Below, piece by piece: positions 7,204 through 12,682 of a stretch of DNA of 15,289 nt. Origin of the DNA: Motiliproteus sp036964625 (GTDB lineage: Bacteria; Pseudomonadota; Gammaproteobacteria; Pseudomonadales; Balneatricaceae); NCBI GenBank assembly GCA_036964625.1, contig JBALTG010000112.1:1-15289 (forward strand). The letters run 5' to 3'. A program made the translations under genes and the position numbers. The notes beneath the pieces are model-generated. The model was not told the DNA's origin and searched no databases. It saw only the letters and a list, made by a program, of their open reading frames with translations. Within the stretch, counting starts at the first letter, position 1. Each line of letters starts with the position of its first letter.

Positions 7204-8253
7204 ATGAATGACCCCGTTCGTTTGACCGCCTACAGCCACGGTGCTGGCTGTGGCTGCAAAATCGCCCCCAATGTGTTGGATCAGATTCTTAAGAGCAGTC
7301 TTGAGCTGCCGCAAGATGAGCGCTTGCTGGTGGGGAACAGTTCCAAGGATGATGCGGCCGTGTATGCGCTGGATAACGGCCAGGCGGTGATCAGTACCAC
7401 CGACTTTTTCATGCCGATCGTTGATGATCCGTTCGATTTTGGTCGGATCGCTGCGACCAATGCGATCTCCGACATCTACGCCATGGGCGGCGCCCCGGCG
7501 ATGGCGATCGCGATTCTGGGGTGGCCGATCAACGTACTCGGCGCCGAGATCGCCGCCCAGGTGGTTGACGGTGGGCGCCAAGCCTGCAAAGACGCGGGGA
7601 TTCTGCTGGCCGGCGGCCATAGTATCGACGCCCCCGAGCCGATATTCGGTCTGGCGGTGACCGGTCTGGTCGAGCAAAGTCGGATTAAGCGCAACGATAC
7701 CGCAACGGAGGGTGCCAAACTCTATCTGACCAAGCCGCTCGGGGTCGGTATCCTCTCTACCGCACAGAAAAAATCCCTGCTCGAACCGCAGCACAGTCAT
7801 ATCGCTCGCGACTCTATGTGTAAGCTCAATACGTTGGGGATTCCGCTGGCGGCGATTGAGGGCGTCAGTGCCATGACCGATGTGACGGGTTTCGGGCTGC
7901 TGGGGCATCTGATCGAGATGTGCGAGGGCAGTGATCTTAAAGCGCGGCTGCAGTTTGATCAAATCCCTCTGCTGGAGCAGGTGCAGTTCTATCTGGATGC
8001 GGGCGCGGTGCCCGGCGGCACCCTGCGCAACTTTGACAGTTACGGTAGCAAGGTTGGGACGTTGTCGGATACCCAGCGCGCCATTTTGTGCGATCCGCAA
8101 ACCAGTGGTGGTTTGTTGGTCGCGGTGAATACCGAGTCCGAGGCCGAGGTGCAAGCGCTGCTGCGACAGCAGGGGCTGAGTGATCAGCCGATCGGGCAGC
8201 TGGTCGCCAGTGCCGAGAGCGGTGCCTTGGTTGAATTGGTTGCAGGCTTATGA
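7204..8253 (+). CDS. selD: Selenide, water dikinase (selenophosphate synthetase)
   Basis: A 349-residue enzyme (E. coli SelD: 347) making selenophosphate from selenide and ATP, the selenium donor for selenocysteine and 2-selenouridine. The N-terminus RLTAYSHGAGCGCKIAP is the family signature, with catalytic C16 and K19 (E. coli C17, K20), so this is the cysteine and not the selenocysteine form. The start at ATG 7204 aligns exactly with known SelD starts; the frame stays open upstream to 7063 but those residues resemble nothing. The ribosome site is weak (GAG about nine bases upstream). Other family stretches: SSKDDAAVYAL, STTDFFMPIVDDPFDFGRIAA and CDPQTSGGLL near the end. The stop overlaps the selU start (ATGA), implying translational coupling. 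Confidence 0.96.
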   Translation: MNDPVRLTAYSHGAGCGCKIAPNVLDQILKSSLELPQDERLLVGNSSKDDAAVYALDNGQAVISTTDFFMPIVDDPFDFGRIAATNAISDIYAMGGAPAMAIAILGWPINVLGAEIAAQVVDGGRQACKDAGILLAGGHSIDAPEPIFGLAVTGLVEQSRIKRNDTATEGAKLYLTKPLGVGILSTAQKKSLLEPQHSHIARDSMCKLNTLGIPLAAIEGVSAMTDVTGFGLLGHLIEMCEGSDLKARLQFDQIPLLEQVQFYLDAGAVPGGTLRNFDSYGSKVGTLSDTQRAILCDPQTSGGLLVAVNTESEAEVQALLRQQGLSDQPIGQLVASAESGALVELVAGL

Positions 8254-9440
8254 ATGCGTCTGATACCGACATAGGCAGCAACATAGGCAGAGATACGGGC
8301 GCCGACATGAGTGCTGACATGAGTGCCGATACGGGTGCCGATACCGACAACTACGCCCAGCTGTTTCTCAATGACACCCCGATGATCGATACCCGGGCGC
8401 CGGTGGAGTTCGCCAAGGGGGCGTTTCCACAGAGCATCAATCTGCCACTGATGTCCGACCAAGAGCGCGAGCAGGTGGGTACCTGCTATAAGCGTAAAGG
8501 CCAGCAGGCGGCGATTGAACTGGGTCATCAGCTGGTTAGTGGTGAGCTTAAAGAGCAACGTGTCGCGGCCTGGAGTGACTTTGCGCGGCACCACCCGGAG
8601 GGGCACATCTATTGTTTTCGCGGCGGGCTGCGCTCGCATACTTCGCGGCAATGGATGCGTGATGCCGGGGTTGAGTTTCCGTTGATCAAAGGCGGTTACA
8701 AGGCGATGCGGCGGTTTTTGCTCGAGCTGCTCGATAGCGAGGCCGAACGGCGTCCCTGGCTGATCCTCAGCGGGCGTACCGGGACCGGAAAAACCCGGGT
8801 GATTGACCGGATACCCGCGTCGGTCGACCTGGAAGGGCTGGCCAATCATCGCGGTTCCAGTTTTGGCCGGCGGGTGACACCGCAGCCCCGGGTGATTAAC
8901 TTTGAAAATGCGCTGGCGATTAAACTCCTTAAGTTACAGCAGAGCACAGAAGGACCGCTGATGCTGGAGGATGAAAGCCATCTGATCGGCTCTTTAGCGC
9001 TGCCGCTGAGCCTGTATGCTGCGATGGGACAGGCGCCGATAGCGCTGCTGGAGGAGCCGATGTCGCTGCGCGTCGATCAGGTCAAGGCCGATTATGTGGA
9101 TGACCTGGCCGCTGAATATGTCGACCATTATGGCCCCGAGCAGGGGTTGCAGCAGTACGCCGAATACATGTTGGCCAGTCTCGGCCGGGTTCGTAAGCGC
9201 TTAGGCGGAGAGCGTTATCAGCTGATCGAAGAGCAGATGCAGGCGGCGTTGCAGCAGCACCTGCAGCAGGGTCAAACTGATCTGCACCGGATCTGGATCG
9301 AGGCGATGCTGAGCCAGTATTACGATCCGATGTACGATTACCAGCTCAGTAAAAAAAGCGACCGGTTAATCTTCAAAGGCAATCAGGCGGATGTGCTGGA
9401 GTGGTTTACGCAGTACCGGGACGATTACTCGCCAGCTTAG
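8250..9440 (+). CDS. selU: tRNA 2-selenouridine synthase (MnmH / SelU)
   Basis: A 396-residue enzyme that replaces sulfur by selenium at the wobble 2-thiouridine of Lys, Glu and Gln tRNAs, via a geranylated intermediate, using selenophosphate. It has an N-terminal rhodanese domain with MIDTRAPVEFAKGAFP (45-60) and catalytic C122 in YCFRGGLRS, followed by a P-loop domain with GRTGTGKT (175-182). It is about 30 residues longer than E. coli YbbB. The extra is an N-terminal tail (residues 7-33) of repeated four-residue units rich in Asp, Ala, Gly and Ser, before the normal family start around DNYAQLFLND. The ATG at 8250 overlaps the selD stop and is probably real, although internal in-frame ATGs at 8307 and 8319 exist without good ribosome sites. 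Confidence 0.95.
   Translation: MNASDTDIGSNIGRDTGADMSADMSADTGADTDNYAQLFLNDTPMIDTRAPVEFAKGAFPQSINLPLMSDQEREQVGTCYKRKGQQAAIELGHQLVSGELKEQRVAAWSDFARHHPEGHIYCFRGGLRSHTSRQWMRDAGVEFPLIKGGYKAMRRFLLELLDSEAERRPWLILSGRTGTGKTRVIDRIPASVDLEGLANHRGSSFGRRVTPQPRVINFENALAIKLLKLQQSTEGPLMLEDESHLIGSLALPLSLYAAMGQAPIALLEEPMSLRVDQVKADYVDDLAAEYVDHYGPEQGLQQYAEYMLASLGRVRKRLGGERYQLIEEQMQAALQQHLQQGQTDLHRIWIEAMLSQYYDPMYDYQLSKKSDRLIFKGNQADVLEWFTQYRDDYSPA
8268..8345 (+). repeat. 12-nt tandem repeat inside the 5' end of selU
   Basis: Six consecutive 12-nt units plus half a unit, in frame: they encode DIGS, NIGR, DTGA, DMSA, DMSA, DTGA and DT. Two adjacent units (from 8304 and 8316) are identical except for one base (gct/gcc), and the DTGA units at 8292 and 8328 are nearly identical. 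The period equals four codons, so expansions and contractions keep the reading frame. Confidence 0.85.
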
Positions 9441-9473
9441 GCGGCGGCTGTGATCGCGGTTATTAGCGATCTG

Positions 9474-9636
9474 GCAGCCTGTCGGACTTGACCGGTCGTA
9501 GCGAGGGGAAGACCGATTTGAGACAGTTTTCGAACTCTTTTGAGGCTAATAGTGGTTCTATTTAACGAGAAAGAGGGTGAAAAATGGCCAAAGTCGGCTT
9601 TCCCGGAGTAGATCAGCGTTAAGTCCGACAGGCTGC
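9474..9636. mobile_element. MITE-like element with 16-bp terminal inverted repeats
   Basis: The ends are perfect 16-bp inverted repeats, GCAGCCTGTCGGACTT at 9474-9489 and its complement at 9621-9636. The similarity continues inwards: the next about 50 bases on each side are imperfect complements without gaps (for example the left ACCGATTTG region against the right AAAGTCGGCTTT region, and CTCTTT at 9535-9540 against AAAGAG at 9570-9575). The whole 163 bp can therefore fold into one long imperfect hairpin. No open frame of note is inside and no target-site duplication is obvious. It sits between two convergent genes, selU and the DUF2889 gene, where it might also act as a bidirectional transcription stop. 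The right end lies four bases from the DUF2889 stop codon. Confidence 0.75.
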
Positions 9637-9640
9637 TAGG

Positions 9641-10201
9641 TTACTCAGACGGCCGGTACTGATCCGGCCAGCGAATCCTGACCACCTCGGTGTTCTCCGC
9701 CATCGCGTGGCAGCTGTTGATCAAACGGTTGCCGCTGGAGGTCGTATCCTGGCTTTTTTCCGCGCGTAAGCGCCGTGCCGTGCCCGTCGCTTGAAAGGCG
9801 GTGGTGGCGATCGGTCCCAGCAGTTCGGTCAGGTGAGTGCAGCCCCGGGTGCCCGCGAACAGTTTTCGGATTCTGCTATTCCAGCCGGGTGCGATACGCA
9901 CCCCCTCGAGCTGCTGGAAACGGTCGCAAATTCCAGGGCAGATATTGAAAGGCGAGTCGTCGATGACCGCCTCGACCTTATGGATTAAAAAATCCAGATC
10001 CAGCGTCAGGCGGATCGACATATCGTGAATGAATTCTCCCGCCTGGATCTGCCCGCCACGGTCTTGATTGTCGATAGCGTAGGTCTTGCTGTCGGTCATT
10101 CGGCCTTCGATGTCGAACAGCCCATCTTCGCGTGCGTAGCCCCGACACGTCACGTGGCGAGTGTGTAGATGTTGACGGGGGGCTGAAGGGGGCAGCGGCA
10201 T
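9641..10201 (-). CDS. DUF2889 family protein
   Basis: A 186-residue protein of unknown function recognised as a DUF2889 member from the order of conserved pieces: HTRHVTCRGYAREDGLFDIEG near residues 13-33, GEFIHDMSIRLTLDLDFLIH (55-74), a PFNIC segment, APGWNSRIRKLF, and GCTHLTELLGP (about 120-130). The invariant-looking D26, H59-D60-M61 and C121/H123 could be a metal or catalytic site, but no activity is established to my knowledge. There is no signal peptide or membrane segment, so it is predicted cytoplasmic. The ATG has only a weak AGAGAG upstream. It is isolated: convergent to selU across a MITE-like element and divergent from the cytochrome operon. Confidence 0.8.
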   Translation of the reverse strand: MPLPPSAPRQHLHTRHVTCRGYAREDGLFDIEGRMTDSKTYAIDNQDRGGQIQAGEFIHDMSIRLTLDLDFLIHKVEAVIDDSPFNICPGICDRFQQLEGVRIAPGWNSRIRKLFAGTRGCTHLTELLGPIATTAFQATGTARRLRAEKSQDTTSSGNRLINSCHAMAENTEVVRIRWPDQYRPSE

Positions 10202-10254
10202 GACAAAACTCTCTGGTAGCGGAACTTAAGCGACTTAATCAGCCGGTTATTCTA

Positions 10255-10288
10255 ACAGCTTGCCGGACTTGAAGGGCGTAACGAGGGG
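10255..10288. repeat. Diverged half-copy (left end) of the MITE-like element
   Basis: ACAGCTTGCCGGACTTGA followed by a GGGCGTAACGAGGGG stretch matches the left end of the element at 9474-9508 in the same orientation, in about 28 of 35 aligned positions with one gap. No matching right end was found downstream, so it is a truncated or decayed copy. The two copies bracket the DUF2889 gene. Confidence 0.55.
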
Positions 10289-10351
10289 TAGGGGCGGTGT
10301 GAGCCTGGCCACCAGACGTGCGCACTTCTCGTTTCACCCGATTTTATCGGA

Positions 10352-10372
10352 CACCTAAGGTGATAAATCACC
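10352..10372. promoter_or_regulatory. Nested dyads sharing one arm
   Basis: CACCT-A-AGGTG (10352-10362) overlaps GGTGAT-AA-ATCACC (10359-10372), so the middle GGTG can pair with either flanking CACC. It may be a double operator or a leader switch. It lies about 150 bp upstream of the DUF2889 start and about 325 bp upstream of the cytochrome start. It does not match the FNR (TTGAT-N4-ATCAA) or CRP (TGTGA-N6-TCACA) spacing. Confidence 0.35.
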
Positions 10373-10614
10373 GGACAACAATAAAAGACTCACAGCGGAG
10401 TGCCAGTCAGAGTGTTCGCGTCTATCGTCGAGGTTTGGCGGTTCTCTATCACCGTTAATTCTAAAATCCTTTCTAACTGTGTGGTTTTTTTAAATCCGTG
10501 CTACTTTGGTTTGAGAGCGACACATTCATGGGTAACGATTGGTCTTGGCTAAGGCGAATCCGAGTGACCTGAATAGAATAATGACGAAGAGTCAGTTTAT
10601 TGATTTAGCGCATG

Positions 10615-10626
10615 GAACTGTAGTTC
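10615..10626. promoter_or_regulatory. Dyad GAACT-GT-AGTTC, possible operator of the cytochrome operon
   Basis: A perfect dyad with 5-bp arms and a 2-bp centre. Its right arm overlaps the -35 of the candidate promoter listed next, a position suited to a repressor. Short dyads of this size also occur by chance. Confidence 0.3.
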
Positions 10627-10653
10627 AACAGGCAGTTAAAATACCTTTATTAT
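10624..10653 (+). promoter_or_regulatory. Candidate promoter for the electron-transfer operon
   Basis: TTCAAC, an 18-bp spacer and TATTAT (5/6 -10 match) lie 44 bp before the first cytochrome ATG. Transcription would start near 10660. An overlapping TAAAAT (10637-10642) is an alternative -10. The -35 is weak, which is usual for regulated respiratory operons. Confidence 0.35.
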
Positions 10654-10696
10654 CAAGTAGTTTTAGTGGCATTTGTCAATTTCAGGAGAGCTTGCA

Positions 10697-11023
10697 ATGC
10701 GTATTATCACTTTTATCTCTGCCCCGCTGTTTTTGGCCTTGAGTCTGTCGCCTATTGACGCTCAGGCGCTTAATGCCCAGAAGACCCTCAAGAAGCAAGG
10801 TTGTCTGAAATGTCATGCGATCTCGCGCAAGAAGGACGGTCCTTCGATCAAGGAGATCGCAAAGAAATATCGTACTGAGGAGGACGGTACCGCCAAGCTG
10901 CGTGAGCACCTGACCCTGTCGCCCGATGTTGAGGTCGATGGTAAGACCGAGAAGCATAAAAAATTCAAGTCTAAATCAGATACTGATATGGACGCCGTGA
11001 TCGAATGGATCCTATCAAAATAA
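10697..11023 (+). CDS. Small periplasmic monohaem cytochrome c
   Basis: 108 residues with a Sec signal peptide (1-24, cleavage after DAQA) and one haem-binding motif CLKCH (36-40). The fold looks like a class I cytochrome: GPSIKEIAKKY after the haem site and a C-terminal helix AVIEWILSK. The mature protein is strongly basic, with 17 lysines in 84 residues. The usual distal methionine is not obvious: M98 sits in the DTDMDAV start of the last helix, and H87 (TEKHKKF) or H71 are other possible ligands. ATG 10697 has AGGAGAG six bases upstream; an upstream TTG in the same frame would spoil the signal peptide. It is first in the operon and is followed 33 bp later by the quinol dehydrogenase, so it is likely the soluble shuttle between inner and outer membrane cytochromes. 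Confidence 0.9.
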   Translation: MRIITFISAPLFLALSLSPIDAQALNAQKTLKKQGCLKCHAISRKKDGPSIKEIAKKYRTEEDGTAKLREHLTLSPDVEVDGKTEKHKKFKSKSDTDMDAVIEWILSK

Positions 11024-11056
11024 CTGCTGTATTAAGCGCAACAGGGAGGTCTGCCC

Positions 11057-11611
11057 ATGTTTAAAAAATTCTTTCAGAAATACGGTGTGGTGCCACTGCT
11101 GGTGGCCATGTTTGTGGGCGCCGGATTGGTGGTTGCCAGCAATGCGGCGCTGGAGTTCACCAGTACCGAGTCGTTCTGTATCTCTTGTCACGAAATGGGC
11201 GACAACGCCTATGTCGAATATCAGGATAGCATTCACGATCGTAACCGTTCCGGTAAGCGGGCTACCTGCCCGGATTGCCATATACCCAAAGCGTTCTTTG
11301 CCAAGATCTGGCGCAAAACCATCGCTGCAAAAGAGGTGTACTACCACTTTACCGGCAAGATGGACACGCCTGAAGAGTATGAAGAACACCGCTATGAGAT
11401 GGCGCTCAGTGTCTGGAAGCGGATGAAGGCGAACGATTCGCAATCCTGCCGTAACTGCCATGACGTCGATAAGATGGATCCAGAGCAGCAGACCGAAGAG
11501 ACCGTCGATCGTCACACCAAGGGGTTTGCCGAGGGCAAGACCTGTATCGACTGCCATTTTGCGATAGCGCATTACGAACCAGAAGGGGAGTTAGCGCCGG
11601 AAGATCTTTAA
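11057..11611 (+). CDS. Membrane-anchored tetrahaem quinol dehydrogenase, NapC/NirT family (CymA-like)
   Basis: 184 residues, close to Shewanella CymA (187). An uncleaved N-terminal membrane helix (about 10-30) anchors a periplasmic domain with four haem motifs: CISCH (41-45), CPDCH (71-75), CRNCH (131-135) and CIDCH (163-167). Family landmarks include CHEM after the first haem (M47 as possible ligand, as in NrfH), NRSGKRATCPDCH, VWKRMKANDSQSCRNCH and the closing IDCHFAIAHYEP. It would oxidise menaquinol or ubiquinol and pass electrons to periplasmic acceptors. A GGGAGG lies seven bases before the ATG. The partner in this operon is a decahaem conduit and not a nitrate, nitrite or TMAO reductase, which supports a CymA-like role. 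NapC or NirT with another partner elsewhere cannot be excluded. Confidence 0.92.
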   Translation: MFKKFFQKYGVVPLLVAMFVGAGLVVASNAALEFTSTESFCISCHEMGDNAYVEYQDSIHDRNRSGKRATCPDCHIPKAFFAKIWRKTIAAKEVYYHFTGKMDTPEEYEEHRYEMALSVWKRMKANDSQSCRNCHDVDKMDPEQQTEETVDRHTKGFAEGKTCIDCHFAIAHYEPEGELAPEDL

Positions 11612-11668
11612 TAACAGTGGCTGCACCGCGATAGTTAAACCTCGGGAAGAAACTATCCGCACGGACTT

Positions 11669-11691
11669 GCCGCACAGGCTTGGCGTGCGGC
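11669..11691 (+). other. Intercistronic stem-loop between the NapC/CymA-like gene and mtrA
   Basis: GCCGCAC (11669-11675) pairs with GTGCGGC (11685-11691) around a 9-nt loop; one TA and one wobble pair can extend it. No T-run follows, so read-through is expected. It lies in the 106-bp spacer, the largest inside the operon, and could set different mRNA stability for the two halves. Confidence 0.4.
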
Positions 11692-11717
11692 GATGACGAA
11701 TAAAATGGAAAGGGTGA

Positions 11718-12668
11718 ATGTTTATGGATAAGTGGCTGCGGCTAGGATCTGTACCCAAGGCGTGTATGTCTGCGCTGTTGCTCGCGTGTCTGGCGTTACC
11801 GCAGATATCGCACGCAGATGAAGATGAAGATGCGCGAGGGGATCTGGCATTAACCGGTGATGCGATCTGCACCCGTTGCCATGATGAGTATGAAGAATAT
11901 ACCGTGCTCGCCATTGGTAAGACTAAACACGGTACCCGAGCCGATGAGCGCACCCCCACCTGTACCAGCTGTCACGGTGAAAGTCAGGCGCACCTGGATG
12001 GCTCCGAAACCGAAGACATCCGTCCCGCGCTCGATATTGTTTTTGGCCCTCAGTCACCAACACCCGTCAGCCAGCGTAATGAAACCTGCTTAGACTGCCA
12101 CCAGGGCGGAGAGCGGATTCATTGGCAGATGGGCGCACACAACGCTAACGATGTCGCCTGTACCTCCTGTCATCAGGTGCATACCGATCATGACAAAGTC
12201 CGTGAGCGCCTGACTCAGTCCGAAGTCTGCTTTACCTGTCATAAACAGCAACGCATGGATTCGCAGAAGTTCAGCCGCCACCCGATTGAAGAGGGCAAGG
12301 TGGTCTGTTCTGACTGCCACAACTCGCATGGTTCTGCAGGTGTCAAAGAGCTGGTTCGCGATACCGTCGTTGATACCTGCTATCAATGCCATGCCGAGAA
12401 GCGTGGCCCCTTTATCTGGAATCATGAGCCGGTTAACGAAGATTGCTCCTACTGTCACAATTCGCACGGTTCAAATATCGATGCGATGCTGAAAACCCGG
12501 ATGCCGATGCTGTGCCAGAACTGTCACGAGGGTGATGCACACCGTGGTCTGCCGCCTGAGGAGAACTCCCGGTTCACCACCGGACGGGCCTGTGCGAACT
12601 GCCACACCAATATCCACGGCTCTAACAGCCCCGCCGGAAATATCGGTTCACGGTCGCTGCGGAACTAA
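11718..12668 (+). CDS. mtrA: Periplasmic decahaem cytochrome c, DmsE/MtrA family
   Basis: 316 residues with a signal peptide ending about residue 33 (ISHA) and exactly ten CXXCH motifs, with first cysteines at 51, 82, 124, 148, 171, 197, 221, 243, 266 and 292. This is the haem number and length of DmsE/MtrA proteins (MtrA 333). Paired repeats such as CSDCHNSHGS and CSYCHNSHGS reflect the internally duplicated pentahaem structure. In the known complex MtrA is a haem wire running through the MtrB barrel. The mature N-terminus is very acidic (ADEDEDARGD). ATG 11718 and ATG 11724 share the GGAAAGGG ribosome site; the first is reported. The gene is followed by mtrB after 14 bp. DmsE rather than MtrA is possible, but no DMSO reductase gene is present in the window. 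Confidence 0.93.
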   Translation: MFMDKWLRLGSVPKACMSALLLACLALPQISHADEDEDARGDLALTGDAICTRCHDEYEEYTVLAIGKTKHGTRADERTPTCTSCHGESQAHLDGSETEDIRPALDIVFGPQSPTPVSQRNETCLDCHQGGERIHWQMGAHNANDVACTSCHQVHTDHDKVRERLTQSEVCFTCHKQQRMDSQKFSRHPIEEGKVVCSDCHNSHGSAGVKELVRDTVVDTCYQCHAEKRGPFIWNHEPVNEDCSYCHNSHGSNIDAMLKTRMPMLCQNCHEGDAHRGLPPEENSRFTTGRACANCHTNIHGSNSPAGNIGSRSLRN

Positions 12669-12682
12669 CAGGGAGAAGGACC

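Larger units (their letters stand above)
10202..10696. other. 495-bp non-coding region upstream of the electron-transfer operon
   Basis: No gene is supported here. The left third holds a diverged half of the MITE-like element and a nested dyad cluster. The right half is distinctly AT-rich and holds a dyad next to a candidate promoter for the cytochrome operon. A T7 run at about 10483-10489 has no stem before it. An open frame from 10539 overlaps the cytochrome gene in another frame and was not accepted. Confidence 0.55.

Noticed and set aside
7198..8154. A 318-residue open frame on the minus strand opposite selD
   Set aside because: It lies wholly inside selD, which has clear catalytic motifs. 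The translation is rich in Arg/His/Gln with no recognisable domain, as expected for the complement of a GC-rich gene.
8268..8345. CRISPR-like array
   Set aside because: The units are 12 nt, contiguous and in frame within selU; there are no spacers.
8184..8849. A 221-residue minus-strand frame over the selD/selU junction
   Set aside because: It spans two well-supported genes and includes low-complexity sequence made by the 12-nt repeat. No ribosome site was seen.
10592..10660. FNR/Anr box upstream of the cytochrome operon
   Set aside because: Only half sites (TTGAT near 10599, ATCAA near 10652) are present; no TTGAT-N4-ATCAA arrangement exists.
10539..10742. Possible 67-residue gene upstream of the cytochrome gene
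   Set aside because: It overlaps the cytochrome signal peptide in another frame, has no good ribosome site and covers the candidate promoter.
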